A stretch of 64,000 bases of DNA from Deferribacteraceae bacterium UBA6799 (GCA_002452335.1 DKFJ01000007.1:271573-335572), one strand, 5' to 3'; counted from the first letter of the stretch, positions 40,246 to 49,128 are shown. The notes: generated by a model not told the origin, from the letters alone. Program-made: numbers and translations.

Positions 40246-41697
40246 ATGCTGGGAAAAAATCTGAAACAACTCTCCGAGGCTCTCAATAAAAAAGAGATTT
40301 CATCCGCCGAGCTGACACAGTTTTATCTGGACAGGATAGCGAAATATGACGGCGAGATACGCGCCTATAACTATGTGAACCCTAACGTTCTGGATCAGGC
40401 TAAGGCCGTGGACGCCAAAAGGGCAAAGGGCGAGGCACTGCCCGCCTACGCCGGCATCCCCATGGCTCTGAAAGACCTGATAATACAAAAAGATATGCCG
40501 GCAACCTGTTCATCCAGGATTCTGGAAGGATTCGTCCCTCCTTTTCAGGGAACAGCGGCAGGACTGCTGGAGGACGCAGGTTTTCTGTGTCTGGGCAAGC
40601 TGAGCATGGACGAGTTCGCCATGGGCTCATCCAACGAGACAGCCTATTATAAACAAACCAGAAACCCCTGGGACACCGCAAAAGTTCCCGGCGGTTCGTC
40701 AGGCGGTTCAGCGGCATCAGTGGCCGCAGGGCTCACCACATTCGCTCTGGGAAGCGACACGGGCGGTTCTATCAGACAGCCCGCCTCTCTCTGCGGTATA
40801 GTCGGCATGAAGCCCACATACGGCAGGGTATCCCGTTTCGGGCTTATCGCTTTCGCATCATCTCTTGACCAGATAGGACCTATGACATCATCCATCTATG
40901 ACAACGCCGCTGTGCTTTCCGTCATAGGCAGATATGATAAAAAAGATTCCACATGTTTCAACACTCCGGAAGCAGACTATACAAAATACCTCACAGGTGA
41001 TGTGAAGGGGATGAAGATAGGCGTTCCGAAGGAATATTTCGCTGAAGGTATCACACAGGAAGTAAGAGACGCTGTAAACGGCGCTATCAAAGCCTATGAG
41101 GCTATGGGATGCGAGATAGTGGAGATAAGTATGCCCCACACAGAGTATGCCGTCGCCACCTATTACATCCTCGCCACAGCCGAAGCATCCAGCAACCTGG
41201 GACGATATGACGGCATCCGCTTCGGTTACAGAGCGGAAGCGGACAATCTGAAAGATATGTACTACAAGACCCGCTCAGAAGGATTCGGAGACGAAGTGAA
41301 ACGCCGCATCATGCTCGGCACATATGTTCTGAGCGCAGGCTATTACGATGCTTACTACATAAAGGCGCAGAAGGTGAGAACCCTCATCAAGCAGGACTTT
41401 GTTCAGGCTTTTGAGAAGGTGGACGCCATAATATGCCCCACCTCCCCCACCACTGCTTTCAAAGCCGGCGAAAAGATGAACGATCCGCTCCAGATGTATC
41501 TGAGCGACATCAACACCATCTCGCTGAACCTCTACGGCGGATGCGGACTGTCCATGCCCTGCGGTTTCGACAAGGACGGCATGCCCATCGGCGTACAGCT
41601 TCTGGGAAAATATTTTGACGAAGGCAGGCTTTATAACCTCGCTTACGCATACGAACAACAGGCAAAACTGCCCGTTATGCCCGAAAAACTGAAATAG
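40246..41697 (+). CDS. gatA: Glu/Asp-tRNA amidotransferase subunit A
   Basis: A 483-residue amidase-signature enzyme that releases ammonia from glutamine for GatB. The Ser-cisSer-Lys triad is visible: Lys in PMALKDLI, serines in VPGGSSGGSAASVAAGL and GSDTGGSIRQPASLCGIVG. Late block LSMPCGFDKDGMPIGVQLLG. Length normal. It begins 10 bases after gatC with AAGGGGG as ribosome site. A repeat element separates it from gatB. Confidence 0.97.
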   Translation: MLGKNLKQLSEALNKKEISSAELTQFYLDRIAKYDGEIRAYNYVNPNVLDQAKAVDAKRAKGEALPAYAGIPMALKDLIIQKDMPATCSSRILEGFVPPFQGTAAGLLEDAGFLCLGKLSMDEFAMGSSNETAYYKQTRNPWDTAKVPGGSSGGSAASVAAGLTTFALGSDTGGSIRQPASLCGIVGMKPTYGRVSRFGLIAFASSLDQIGPMTSSIYDNAAVLSVIGRYDKKDSTCFNTPEADYTKYLTGDVKGMKIGVPKEYFAEGITQEVRDAVNGAIKAYEAMGCEIVEISMPHTEYAVATYYILATAEASSNLGRYDGIRFGYRAEADNLKDMYYKTRSEGFGDEVKRRIMLGTYVLSAGYYDAYYIKAQKVRTLIKQDFVQAFEKVDAIICPTSPTTAFKAGEKMNDPLQMYLSDINTISLNLYGGCGLSMPCGFDKDGMPIGVQLLGKYFDEGRLYNLAYAYEQQAKLPVMPEKLK

Positions 41698-41765
41698 AGA
41701 TTGCGACGCTTCGCTCGCAATGACAGAAATTAATGTAGGGCGGGGTTTTACACCCCGCCGAAATT
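41698..41765. repeat. Dispersed palindromic repeat between gatA and gatB
   Basis: ATTGCGA, 8 bases, TCGCAAT, then GAC (41700-41724) resembles the ATTGC...CGCAATGAC unit at 6553-6583. A second hairpin follows, GGCGGGGT, TTTA, CACCCCGCC (about 41739-41760). It lies inside an operon and leaves both reading frames intact. No T-run follows, so it is not an obvious terminator. Confidence 0.75.
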
Positions 41766-41776
41766 AAAGGATATAG

Positions 41777-43204
41777 ATGATGAGCTACGAACCAGTTATC
41801 GGACTTGAAGTCCACGTTCAGATGTCCACGGACAGCAAGATTTTCTGCACCTGCTCAAATAAATTCGGCTCAGACCCGAACACGAACGTATGCCCCGTGT
41901 GCCTCGGCATGCCAGGTGTTCTGCCCGTTCTAAACGAGAAGGTGGTGGATTTCACAGTGAAGGCCGGTCTGGCGCTGAACTGCCAGATCCGCAACAAGAG
42001 CGTTTTTGCCAGAAAAAACTATTTTTATCCCGACCTGCCCAAGGCATATCAGATATCACAGTATGAACTGCCCATCTGCGAGCACGGTCACATAGACATC
42101 GAGCTGGAAGACGGCACCACCAAACGTATCGGCATCACCCGCATCCACATAGAGGAGGACGCAGGCAAGCTGAACCACGAAGCGGATGCCAGCCTCGTTG
42201 ACCTGAACCGTACCGGAACACCTCTGATGGAGATAGTTTCCGAACCGGACCTCAGAAGCGCCGAGGAAGCCAAAGCATATCTGCAAAAGCTGAAAACCAT
42301 TCTGGAATATGTGGAAGTATCCGACTGCAACATGGAGGAAGGCTCCATGAGATGCGACGCTAACGTGTCTATCCGCCCAGACTCCAACGCCCCGTTCGGC
42401 ACCAGAGCCGAGATCAAGAACGTAAACTCTTTCAGAAACGTGGAAAGAGCTATCAAATATGAGCAGAAAAGACAGGAAAAGGTACTGAAAGAAGGCGGAA
42501 AGATAGTTCAGGAGACACGCCTCTTTAACGCCGACACTGGCGTCACAGCCAGCATGAGAGGAAAAGAGGATGCCCACGACTACAGATATTTTCCGGATCC
42601 CGACCTTGTGCCTGTGGTTCTGGAAAACAAATTCATCGATGATATAAAAGCATGGATGCCGGAACTACCCGACGCTAAAAGAGAGCGTTTTATGAAAGAA
42701 TACGCCCTCTCCGCCATAGACGCTGAATTTCTGGTATCTGTGAAAGCCTACGCGGAATATTTTGAGAGCGCCGTGAAAGCCCATAACAATCCTAAAGGCA
42801 TATGCAACTGGATAATGGGCGAGCTGATGCGCAGACTGAACGAAAAACAGTGCGCCATAAACGAGGCGGGCATTGCGCCGGAGAACCTCGCTGAAGTGGT
42901 GAAACTGATAGACGAAGGCAAGATCAGCGGAAATATCGCAAAACAGGTTTTTGACGAGTCAGCCGAAACAGGCAGAAAACCCGCCAACATAGTAGCCGAA
43001 AAAGGACTGGTGCAGAACAGCAACGAAGACGAGCTGGAAGCCATAGTCAAACAGGTTCTGGAAGCAAACCCCGCAGAAGCGGAAAGATATAAGAACGGAG
43101 AGCAGAAACTTCAGGGATTCTTTATGGGTCAGATCATGAAAGCGTCCAAAGGCAAGGCCAACCCCGGCGTTGTAGCGCCCCTGCTCAAAAAACTGACAAG
43201 CTAA
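41777..43204 (+). CDS. gatB: Asp/Glu-tRNA amidotransferase subunit B
   Basis: A 475-residue subunit with the kinase/transferase site and tRNA-binding tail. The start YEPVIGLEVHVQM, the zinc-site cysteines in KIFCTCSNKF and VCPVCLGMPG, and RIGITRIHIEEDAGKL are typical. The C-terminal YqeY-like tail ends FFMGQIMKASKGKANP. Two adjacent ATGs (41777, 41780) are equally possible. Together with GatA and GatC it forms Gln-tRNA (and possibly Asn-tRNA). Confidence 0.97.
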   Translation: MMSYEPVIGLEVHVQMSTDSKIFCTCSNKFGSDPNTNVCPVCLGMPGVLPVLNEKVVDFTVKAGLALNCQIRNKSVFARKNYFYPDLPKAYQISQYELPICEHGHIDIELEDGTTKRIGITRIHIEEDAGKLNHEADASLVDLNRTGTPLMEIVSEPDLRSAEEAKAYLQKLKTILEYVEVSDCNMEEGSMRCDANVSIRPDSNAPFGTRAEIKNVNSFRNVERAIKYEQKRQEKVLKEGGKIVQETRLFNADTGVTASMRGKEDAHDYRYFPDPDLVPVVLENKFIDDIKAWMPELPDAKRERFMKEYALSAIDAEFLVSVKAYAEYFESAVKAHNNPKGICNWIMGELMRRLNEKQCAINEAGIAPENLAEVVKLIDEGKISGNIAKQVFDESAETGRKPANIVAEKGLVQNSNEDELEAIVKQVLEANPAEAERYKNGEQKLQGFFMGQIMKASKGKANPGVVAPLLKKLTS

Positions 43205-43228
43205 TTAGCATATTTTCGAGGTTATGAC

Positions 43229-43645
43229 ATGCTGGAAAAAATAGACCACATCGGCGTTGCCGTAAACAGTCTGGAAGAGGCTGTGAAATTCTATACAACT
43301 ATGGGCATAAAACCCCATCACTTCGAGGAAGTGGAAAGCCAGAAGGTTAAAGTCGCCTTTATCAAAGTCGGCGAAAGCAACATAGAGCTGCTGGAACCCA
43401 CCAGCCCCGAAAGCCCCATAGCCAAATATATTGAGAAAAAGGGCGAAGGAATACACCACATAGCCTATGCCGTAGCGAACATCGATAAGGCGCTGAAAAA
43501 GCTGAAAGAAGACGGCGCAAAGCTCATCAACGAAGAGCCCATGGACGGCGCGCATGGAAAGAAGGTGGCATTCGTTCACCCGAAATCAGTGAACGGCGTG
43601 CTGACAGAGCTCTGCATGGATGCCTGCTGCGATTGCGAACATTAA
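43229..43645 (+). CDS. mce: Methylmalonyl-CoA epimerase
   Basis: A 138-residue vicinal-oxygen-chelate enzyme that interconverts (2S)- and (2R)-methylmalonyl-CoA in propionate and succinate metabolism. Metal ligands are expected in KIDHIGVAVNSLEEAV (His), GEGIHHIAYAV (His) and LTELCM (Glu). Length is typical. It follows gatB by 24 bases, so it is likely the last gene of this transcript. The C-terminal CCDCEH tail is unusual. The mutase genes are not in this window. Confidence 0.92.
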   Translation: MLEKIDHIGVAVNSLEEAVKFYTTMGIKPHHFEEVESQKVKVAFIKVGESNIELLEPTSPESPIAKYIEKKGEGIHHIAYAVANIDKALKKLKEDGAKLINEEPMDGAHGKKVAFVHPKSVNGVLTELCMDACCDCEH

Positions 43646-43654
43646 AAAATATAA

Positions 43655-43678
43655 GGCGGTCAAATGACCGCCTTTTTT
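43655..43678. terminator. Terminator after mce (bidirectional)
   Basis: GGCGGTC, loop AAAT, GACCGCC, then TTTTTT on the plus strand; on the minus strand TTATATTTTT. It separates mce from the converging GNAT gene. Confidence 0.92.
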
Positions 43679-43704
43679 ATTATATCTGCCTGAGTATACT
43701 TTGA

Positions 43705-44217
43705 TTAATTCCCCGATGGGGATGAAGGACCTTTAAGCTCATACTGCATAAAGGCCAAGTCAAGCCAACGCCCGAACTTGTAGCCAGCCTTTTTGATTAC
43801 GCCAGAGTGGGTGAAACCGAGCTTTTTATGCAGTAAAATACTCGCTTCGTTGTCTGCGTCTATTCCTGCCACCATAGTGGCAAGTCCGCTGTTTTCCGCA
43901 ATCTCAATTAGTTTTCTGATGAGTTTGGACGCTATGCCACGCCCTCTGAAATCTTTATGAACATAAACAGAATGTTCCACAGTGTATTTATAAGCGGGGA
44001 AAGCCCTGAAAGTGCCGTATGCGGCGAAACCTGCCGCAACTCCGTCAATTTCATAAACCAATACAGGAAAACCGTCATCCAGCTTTTTGTTAAACCATGC
44101 GGTTCTGTCTTCAAGACTTACAGGCTTGTAGGCATAGATTGCGGTGGTATTCAGTATTGCGTCGTTAAAAATCTCCAGAATCGCCGGAATATCTTTTAAC
44201 TCCGCATTTCTGATCAT
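43705..44217 (-). CDS. GNAT N-acetyltransferase, phosphinothricin-acetyltransferase-like
   Basis: A 170-residue acetyltransferase. The opening IRNAELKDIPAILEIFNDAI, EDRTAWFNKKLDDGFPV and the acetyl-CoA loop KDFRGRGIASKLIRKL are typical of the PAT/YncA group. SGVIKKAGYKFGRWLDLAFM is also a group hallmark. Family members acetylate amino-acid analogues such as phosphinothricin or methionine sulfone; the native substrate is unknown. Its ATG overlaps the mqnA stop by four bases (ATGA). Last gene of the proB operon. Confidence 0.9.
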   Translation of the reverse strand: MIRNAELKDIPAILEIFNDAILNTTAIYAYKPVSLEDRTAWFNKKLDDGFPVLVYEIDGVAAGFAAYGTFRAFPAYKYTVEHSVYVHKDFRGRGIASKLIRKLIEIAENSGLATMVAGIDADNEASILLHKKLGFTHSGVIKKAGYKFGRWLDLAFMQYELKGPSSPSGN

Positions 44218-44999
44218 ACGAAAAAATCCAGTGACGGAACTTTTTTGATGCGCCCTATCCTGGCGGCGTAGCTGAAATATTTCAGAAGCCCCTGAATATG
44301 AGCGTCTGTGAGGTCATAATTGATGATCTCCCAGTAATCTATGATCTGTTTGGTGGTGAGCCCCTTCATCTGATAATGATCGATCAGAGCGGCAAGGTTG
44401 GTCTTGCTGTCCTTTTTTATCATATCCAGCGTTCTGGTAAATTCCAGAACCTCGTCTCTGTCTCTGTCCGCCTTCTCCTTGCGGATGATCCACAGGGCAA
44501 AAACGAACGGCAGTCCGGTGAACTCATTCCACAGAGTACCCAGATCATAAATATATTTTGACTTATCATTGTAATAGCCGAAAAGCGCCGTATCGCCTAT
44601 GTATACCTTCGCTTTGGCGTTCGGGTTGTCCTTAGTAAAATTAGGAGTGATGCCGTATCTCTCGCGCATGAGGATCTCGAAAAGGACTATGGACGTGCCG
44701 GACTCGGATGTCAGATACACTTCCTCGCCTCCCAGCTCCTCTATCGGCACGTCTGAAAACAGCAGAACACTCTGCACCTCGTGTATGCCGCTAATGGATA
44801 TATTAGGAATTATATAATAGTTTTCGGGGTTTCTGGCGTATTCTATACAGCTGCACGGCGACAGGTCTATGGCACCCTCACGGATGGCGGTGTTCAGGTA
44901 TGACGGCACACCCTTCACCAGATTGAACCCGTCCAGCTTCTGAAGATGATGAAAAATCGGATATACGTTGGCGTAATCTATCTGACCTACATTAAGCAT
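44214..44999 (-). CDS. mqnA: Chorismate dehydratase, futalosine menaquinone pathway
   Basis: A 261-residue periplasmic-binding-like-fold enzyme. It would convert chorismate to 3-enolpyruvyl-benzoate, the first step of the futalosine route to menaquinone. NVGQIDYANVYPIFHHLQ, DLSPCSCIEYARNPENYYII and TSESGTSIVLFEILMRER match MqnA. I chose ATG 44999 because GGAGAG lies upstream and MLNVGQIDY is the family start; it overlaps the trmL 3' end by 8 bases. Its placement in a proBA-nadD operon is uncommon. Confidence 0.9.
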   Translation of the reverse strand: MLNVGQIDYANVYPIFHHLQKLDGFNLVKGVPSYLNTAIREGAIDLSPCSCIEYARNPENYYIIPNISISGIHEVQSVLLFSDVPIEELGGEEVYLTSESGTSIVLFEILMRERYGITPNFTKDNPNAKAKVYIGDTALFGYYNDKSKYIYDLGTLWNEFTGLPFVFALWIIRKEKADRDRDEVLEFTRTLDMIKKDSKTNLAALIDHYQMKGLTTKQIIDYWEIINYDLTDAHIQGLLKYFSYAARIGRIKKVPSLDFFV

Positions 45000-45513
45000 A
45001 AATCTCTCCGGTGTCCGCCCCGCCCCACTCTGCGTCCAGCCCGTCGAAATCACGTCTGCGGAGGATGTCGTATCCCACCAGAGCGGCGGCATTGGACAGG
45101 TTCAGGCTTCTGACCTTTCCCGTGGTGGGGATGCGGTACAGAAAATCCCGGTATTTTTCAGAAACCCACTCAGGAAGCCCGCTGGTCTCCCTGCCGAATA
45201 TCAGCATCAGGTCTCTGTTCTCGTGCGGTATGGCGGTATAGTTGTTTCTTCCGAATTTGGATAAAAAGGCGTATGGAAATCTTTCCATCGGATATTTTAT
45301 GAAAAATTCGTCCAGGGTATCAATGACCTCTAGGTCAACATTTTTCCAGTAATCGAGTCCGGCTCTTTTCACAGCCTTGTCGTCTATGGAGAAGCCAAGC
45401 TGACCCACCAGTATCAGCCGGCTGTCTGTAGCCACGCTGAAACGACCTATGTTGCCTGTATTCTGCGGGATTTCCGGCTCGAATAGGACAATATTCAGAC
45501 CTGTCCGGCTCAT
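44992..45513 (-). CDS. trmL: tRNA (cytidine/uridine-34-2'-O)-methyltransferase
   Basis: A 173-residue SPOUT-class enzyme that 2'-O-methylates the wobble base of leucine tRNAs. NIVLFEPEIPQNTGNIGR, MLIFGRETSGLPEW and VRSLNLSNAAALVGYDILRR are signature blocks of TrmL (YibK), including the SAM-binding trefoil knot. Length normal. One base separates it from rsfS. Confidence 0.94.
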   Translation of the reverse strand: MSRTGLNIVLFEPEIPQNTGNIGRFSVATDSRLILVGQLGFSIDDKAVKRAGLDYWKNVDLEVIDTLDEFFIKYPMERFPYAFLSKFGRNNYTAIPHENRDLMLIFGRETSGLPEWVSEKYRDFLYRIPTTGKVRSLNLSNAAALVGYDILRRRDFDGLDAEWGGADTGEIYA

Positions 45514-45514
45514 G

Positions 45515-45856
45515 TCAGTCTGCGGGGATCTCTACTTTGTCGCATCCGCCCCAGATGGACTCGAGATTATAGTACATGCGCTCATCTTTGCACATCAGAT
45601 GCACCATCACCTCGCCGAAATCAAGGCATATCCAGCGAGAGCGTCCCTGTCCTTCCACAGCGAAAGGACGTGTGCCTTTCTCTTTCATTCTGTCCAGAAT
45701 GTATTCAGCGATAGCGTTGACGTGGGGCTCGGATGTCGCAGTACCTATAACTATATAATCGGTCACGCTGCTTTTGGGTCCTACATGAAAGCAGACTATG
45801 TCCTCTGTTTTTCTCTCTATCATCTCTTTCAGTATATTTTCAAGAAGTTCAATCAT
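45515..45856 (-). CDS. rsfS: Ribosomal silencing factor
   Basis: A 113-residue Iojap/RsfS protein that binds L14 and blocks subunit joining in stationary phase. KTEDIVCFHVGPKSSVTDYI, then IGTATSEPHVNAIAEYI, and RWICLDFGEVMVHLM are diagnostic. GGGGAG precedes the ATG, which overlaps nadD's stop by four bases. The nadD-rsfS order is widely conserved. Confidence 0.95.
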   Translation of the reverse strand: MIELLENILKEMIERKTEDIVCFHVGPKSSVTDYIVIGTATSEPHVNAIAEYILDRMKEKGTRPFAVEGQGRSRWICLDFGEVMVHLMCKDERMYYNLESIWGGCDKVEIPAD

Positions 45857-46491
45857 TTATCTCCCCTATAGAGTCGGTTTTGTTCAATGTATTCATAAAC
45901 ACCGTCCGGCAGATTTGCCTTCCGGTAGCTCTCTTCCACTATATCCCTGATCTCAGTGCTGGATATATCCACTTCGCTCATTTTGTGCAGGATTATCCTG
46001 CCGCTCTTTTCGTCATGAAACTCATCCACGGAAACCACTTTTTCAAGGAGCTCCTGCGGAATGGTCTTCAGCAGATCATCGAAGCTCATCATCGACCTGC
46101 TGACCACGACAAAGTTAGCGTAGTCAAAGAGCTTCATATAATCATACCATTTGCTGATGGTAGCGAAAATATCAGTTCCGCACGCAAAAAACAGCTCATC
46201 GTCAGGAAATTGCTCCCTGAAATGTCTCAGAGTCTTAAGAGTATATGATGTGCCATCGGCGTTTATCTCGAAATCCGACACCACAAATTTGCTGCCCATC
46301 CTGTCGGCGACCAGCTCTGTCATCTTCAGCCGGAGCTCAGGACCTATGATCCCCTCTTTCTTATGCGGAGGCACCTTGGACGGGATCAGATACACGGTAT
46401 CCAGATTCAGCCCTTCAGCGACACTCTCCGCCAGAGCGACATGACCTATGTGTATGGGGTTGAAAGTCCCCCCGAAAAGTCCTATGCGCAC
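45853..46491 (-). CDS. nadD: Nicotinate-nucleotide adenylyltransferase
   Basis: A 212-residue nucleotidylyltransferase for NAD synthesis: nicotinate mononucleotide plus ATP gives deamido-NAD. The HxGH site is GGTFNPIHIGHVALAE, and the second ATP motif is ISSTEIRDIV. It starts at GTG one base after the proA stop, so is probably translated by coupling. Confidence 0.95.
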   Translation of the reverse strand: MRIGLFGGTFNPIHIGHVALAESVAEGLNLDTVYLIPSKVPPHKKEGIIGPELRLKMTELVADRMGSKFVVSDFEINADGTSYTLKTLRHFREQFPDDELFFACGTDIFATISKWYDYMKLFDYANFVVVSRSMMSFDDLLKTIPQELLEKVVSVDEFHDEKSGRIILHKMSEVDISSTEIRDIVEESYRKANLPDGVYEYIEQNRLYRGDK

Positions 46492-46492
46492 C

Positions 46493-47728
46493 TTATTTTA
46501 TCTGCCCGTGACCATATATTCTGTACTTGGTGGTGGTCAGATCGTCAGCGCCCATCGGTCCTCTGCAGTGCAGTTTCTGCGTGCTGATACCGATCTCGGC
46601 TCCGAGCCCGAACTCCCCTCCGTCTGTCCAGCGTGTAGATGCGTTAACATAAACTGCGGCGGCATCCACTCTGTCCAGAAATCTTTCGCTGTTGGTATAG
46701 CTTTCGGTCACGATGCTCTCTGAGTGCTGAGAACCGTATCTGTTTATATGCGCCACCGCTTCGTCCACATCTTTAACTATCTTGACGGAAAGGATGTAGT
46801 CCAGATATTCTGTCGCCCAGTCTTCGTCTGTGGCGGGTACGCATTTTATTATCTTCTGAGTCTTTTCGCATCCGCGAATCTCTACATTATATTCAGCATA
46901 GGCCGTTTCCAGCTTTTTCAGAACTGTTCCGGCGATCTTTTCGTTCACCAGCAGGGTTTCCATGGCGTTGCACACGCCTACTCTCTGGCATTTCGCGTTA
47001 ACGGCTATGGCTACCGCCATATCCATATCGGCAAACTCGTCTATGTAGACATGACAGACGCCGGCGTCGTGCTTAACCAGCGGGATGAGCGAGTGTTCCG
47101 TGCAGAACTTTATCAGCGAATCCCCGCCTCTGGGTATCATTATGTCGATATATTCCTTAGCCTTCAGCATCTCCATCACCAGAGCACGGTCTGTGTCCTC
47201 TATGATGTTAACGAACGCCTCGGGAAGACCTGATCCTTTCAGAGCCTCTTTAATCACTCTGCCGAGACAGATGTTTGAGTGAATCGCCTCTTTTCCGCCC
47301 TTCAGTATGGACACGTTGCCTGACTTCAGGCAGAGAGCGGCGGCGTCTATGGTGACGTTGGGGCGGGCCTCAAATATGATACCCACTACGCCGAGCGGAA
47401 CTTTCACCTTGGTGATGTAGAGCCCGTTGGGGCGCTTGTATCCGTCCACGATCTTGCCCACCGGGTCTGTCTGGGCTATGATCTCATGCACGGCTGTTAT
47501 CATGCCGTCGATACGTTTATCATCCAGCATGATGCGGTCTATTATTCCCTGAGAAATGCCTCTCTCTCTGGCATATGCCACATCTTTAGCATTCTCGGTC
47601 TTTATAAGCTGACGGTTTTTATCCAGCAGTTCGGCAATTTTTGCCAGAGCTTTATCCTTAACAGATGAATTGATGTTCATAAGTTCATATGACGCTTCTC
47701 TGGCCGCTTTGAACATATTTTCCAGCAT
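46493..47728 (-). CDS. proA: Glutamate-5-semialdehyde dehydrogenase (gamma-glutamyl phosphate reductase)
   Basis: A 411-residue aldehyde-dehydrogenase-fold enzyme, step two of proline synthesis. The catalytic cysteine lies in CQRVGVCNAMETLLV. GVVGIIFEARPNVTIDAAAL, MIPRGGDSLI and ASTRWTDGGEFGLGAEIGIS are ProA blocks. Length normal. GGAG lies eight bases before ATG; three bases separate it from proB. Confidence 0.97.
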   Translation of the reverse strand: MLENMFKAAREASYELMNINSSVKDKALAKIAELLDKNRQLIKTENAKDVAYARERGISQGIIDRIMLDDKRIDGMITAVHEIIAQTDPVGKIVDGYKRPNGLYITKVKVPLGVVGIIFEARPNVTIDAAALCLKSGNVSILKGGKEAIHSNICLGRVIKEALKGSGLPEAFVNIIEDTDRALVMEMLKAKEYIDIMIPRGGDSLIKFCTEHSLIPLVKHDAGVCHVYIDEFADMDMAVAIAVNAKCQRVGVCNAMETLLVNEKIAGTVLKKLETAYAEYNVEIRGCEKTQKIIKCVPATDEDWATEYLDYILSVKIVKDVDEAVAHINRYGSQHSESIVTESYTNSERFLDRVDAAAVYVNASTRWTDGGEFGLGAEIGISTQKLHCRGPMGADDLTTTKYRIYGHGQIK

Positions 47729-47731
47729 ATC

Positions 47732-48874
47732 TCAGTCTCCGGTGACAGCAGTAATGACCAGATCGTCCCTGTGGATGATCTCGTCAGTAAACTTATAACC
47801 TAAAATATCAAATATGTCAGAGGTTTTTTTACCTTTTATCTTTTCCGCGTCTTCGCTGGTGTATCTCACCTTGCCTCTGGCTATCTCTTTTCCGTCCGGA
47901 TCATACACGGCGACCACATCGCCTATCTCGAAATTTCCTTCTATATCAGTGATTCCAGAGGGCAGAAGCGACTTTTTCTTATGGATCAGAGCGTTCACGG
48001 CTCCGCTGTCCAGATGTATAGCGCCCATAACTCCGGCAGCGTATGCTATCCAGTGTTTTTTTCTGTTAAACGGGTCTTCGATGTGACTGAAAAATGTTCC
48101 CACATCCTCACCGTTAAGGAAAGCCTCCATGGTCTCCGGGTTCCGTCCGTTGATAATGCCCACATAGCATCCTGCGTCCAGAGCCTTGGAAGCTGCCTCC
48201 AACTTGGACTTCATGCCTCCGGTGCCTACACCGGAAACTGAGCAGCCGGCCATATTGAACAGCTCTTCATTTATATATTTAACTTCTCCTATACGTCTTG
48301 CATTGCTGTTCTGCGAAGGGTCGCTGTCATACAGCCCGTCCACGTCGGAAAGTATCAGCAGCATGTCAGCGCCTATGAGACCGCCCACCAGAGCGGACAG
48401 GTTGTCGTTGTCGCTGAAATTTTCTATATATTTCAGCTCTTCTATCACCACGGAGTCGTTCTCATTTATAATAGGCACCACGCCCATCTCCAGCAGGCGC
48501 CTGATGGTGTATCTGGCGTTAAGGTATCTGCGGCGGTTGGCGAAGTCATCTTTTGTGATCAGAATCTGAGCCGGAATAACGCTGTATTTCTCGAATTCTT
48601 TATCATAATACCATATCAGTCTGGCCTGTCCCACAGCGGCGCACGCCTGACGGTCAATGATATTCTGAGGGCGGGAGTCATATCCCAATATCTTAAAACC
48701 AGCGCCCACAGCGCCTGAAGATACTATTACGATGTTGCTGATGTTTTTCTTGATAGCACAGATCTTTTCAACGAAAGACGAGAGGAATTCGAGGTTAACC
48801 CCTTTATCCTTCTGAGTAAGGATGTTACTTCCGACCTTTACAACAAGTGTGTTTATGTGGGGTAATTTTCTCAT
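47732..48874 (-). CDS. proB: Glutamate 5-kinase
   Basis: A 380-residue enzyme: an amino-acid-kinase domain (about 1-255) and a PUA domain (about 280-370). It phosphorylates glutamate as the first, feedback-inhibited step of proline synthesis. TLVVKVGSNILTQ, IVSSGAVGAGFKILGY, INENDSVVIEEL and VGTGGMKSKLEAA are typical. I chose ATG 48874: a longer frame would run through the tRNA-Gln gene. The ATG lies only 15 bases after the tRNA 3' end and has no ribosome site in the T/A-rich gap. It is the first protein gene of a seven-gene unit. Confidence 0.95.
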   Translation of the reverse strand: MRKLPHINTLVVKVGSNILTQKDKGVNLEFLSSFVEKICAIKKNISNIVIVSSGAVGAGFKILGYDSRPQNIIDRQACAAVGQARLIWYYDKEFEKYSVIPAQILITKDDFANRRRYLNARYTIRRLLEMGVVPIINENDSVVIEELKYIENFSDNDNLSALVGGLIGADMLLILSDVDGLYDSDPSQNSNARRIGEVKYINEELFNMAGCSVSGVGTGGMKSKLEAASKALDAGCYVGIINGRNPETMEAFLNGEDVGTFFSHIEDPFNRKKHWIAYAAGVMGAIHLDSGAVNALIHKKKSLLPSGITDIEGNFEIGDVVAVYDPDGKEIARGKVRYTSEDAEKIKGKKTSDIFDILGYKFTDEIIHRDDLVITAVTGD

Positions 48875-48889
48875 TTTATTAAAAAAAAA

Positions 48890-48965
48890 TGGCAGGGGTA
48901 GAAGGACTCGAACCCTCAATACACTGGACCAAAACCAGTTGCCTTACCAATTTGGCTATACCCCT
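48890..48965 (-). tRNA. tRNA-Gln (TTG anticodon)
   Basis: A 76-base cloverleaf with an encoded CCA. Acceptor stem AGGGGTA / TACCCCT, D arm GCC...GGC, anticodon arm ACTGG-TTTTGGT-CCAGT with anticodon TTG, T arm GAGGG-TTCGAGT-CCTTC, discriminator G. Nine Ts follow at once. It reads Gln CAA/CAG codons. With GatCAB encoded nearby, Gln-tRNA is probably made by the indirect route. Confidence 0.97.
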
Positions 48966-48980
48966 GCAAAGCAGAACGGG

Positions 48981-49009
48981 ATTATTATGGAAAACAGGTA
49001 ACATGTCAA
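48981..49009 (-). promoter_or_regulatory. Promoter of tRNA-Gln and the proBA-nadD operon
   Basis: On the minus strand perfect TTGACA, 17-base spacer, AATAAT, about 15 bases before the tRNA 5' end. No other promoter is visible before proB. Confidence 0.7.
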
Positions 49010-49084
49010 GCATTTTTTTACATTTTTTTTAAGGTTATTTCCAGTCAATAAATATTGTTGCAATACATAATTTTGAGAGGTATA

Positions 49085-49114
49085 TTGACACTAATAGCAT
49101 CTTATTAATATGAT
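49085..49114 (+). promoter_or_regulatory. Promoter of the Rrf2 gene with an inverted repeat in the spacer
   Basis: TTGACA (49085-49090), 18-base spacer, TATGAT (49109-49114). Between them lies TAATA-GCATCT-TATTA (49092-49107), a 5-6-5 inverted repeat placed to block RNA polymerase, a candidate autoregulatory operator. Confidence 0.6.
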
Positions 49115-49128
49115 TTAGAGGAGACAAG

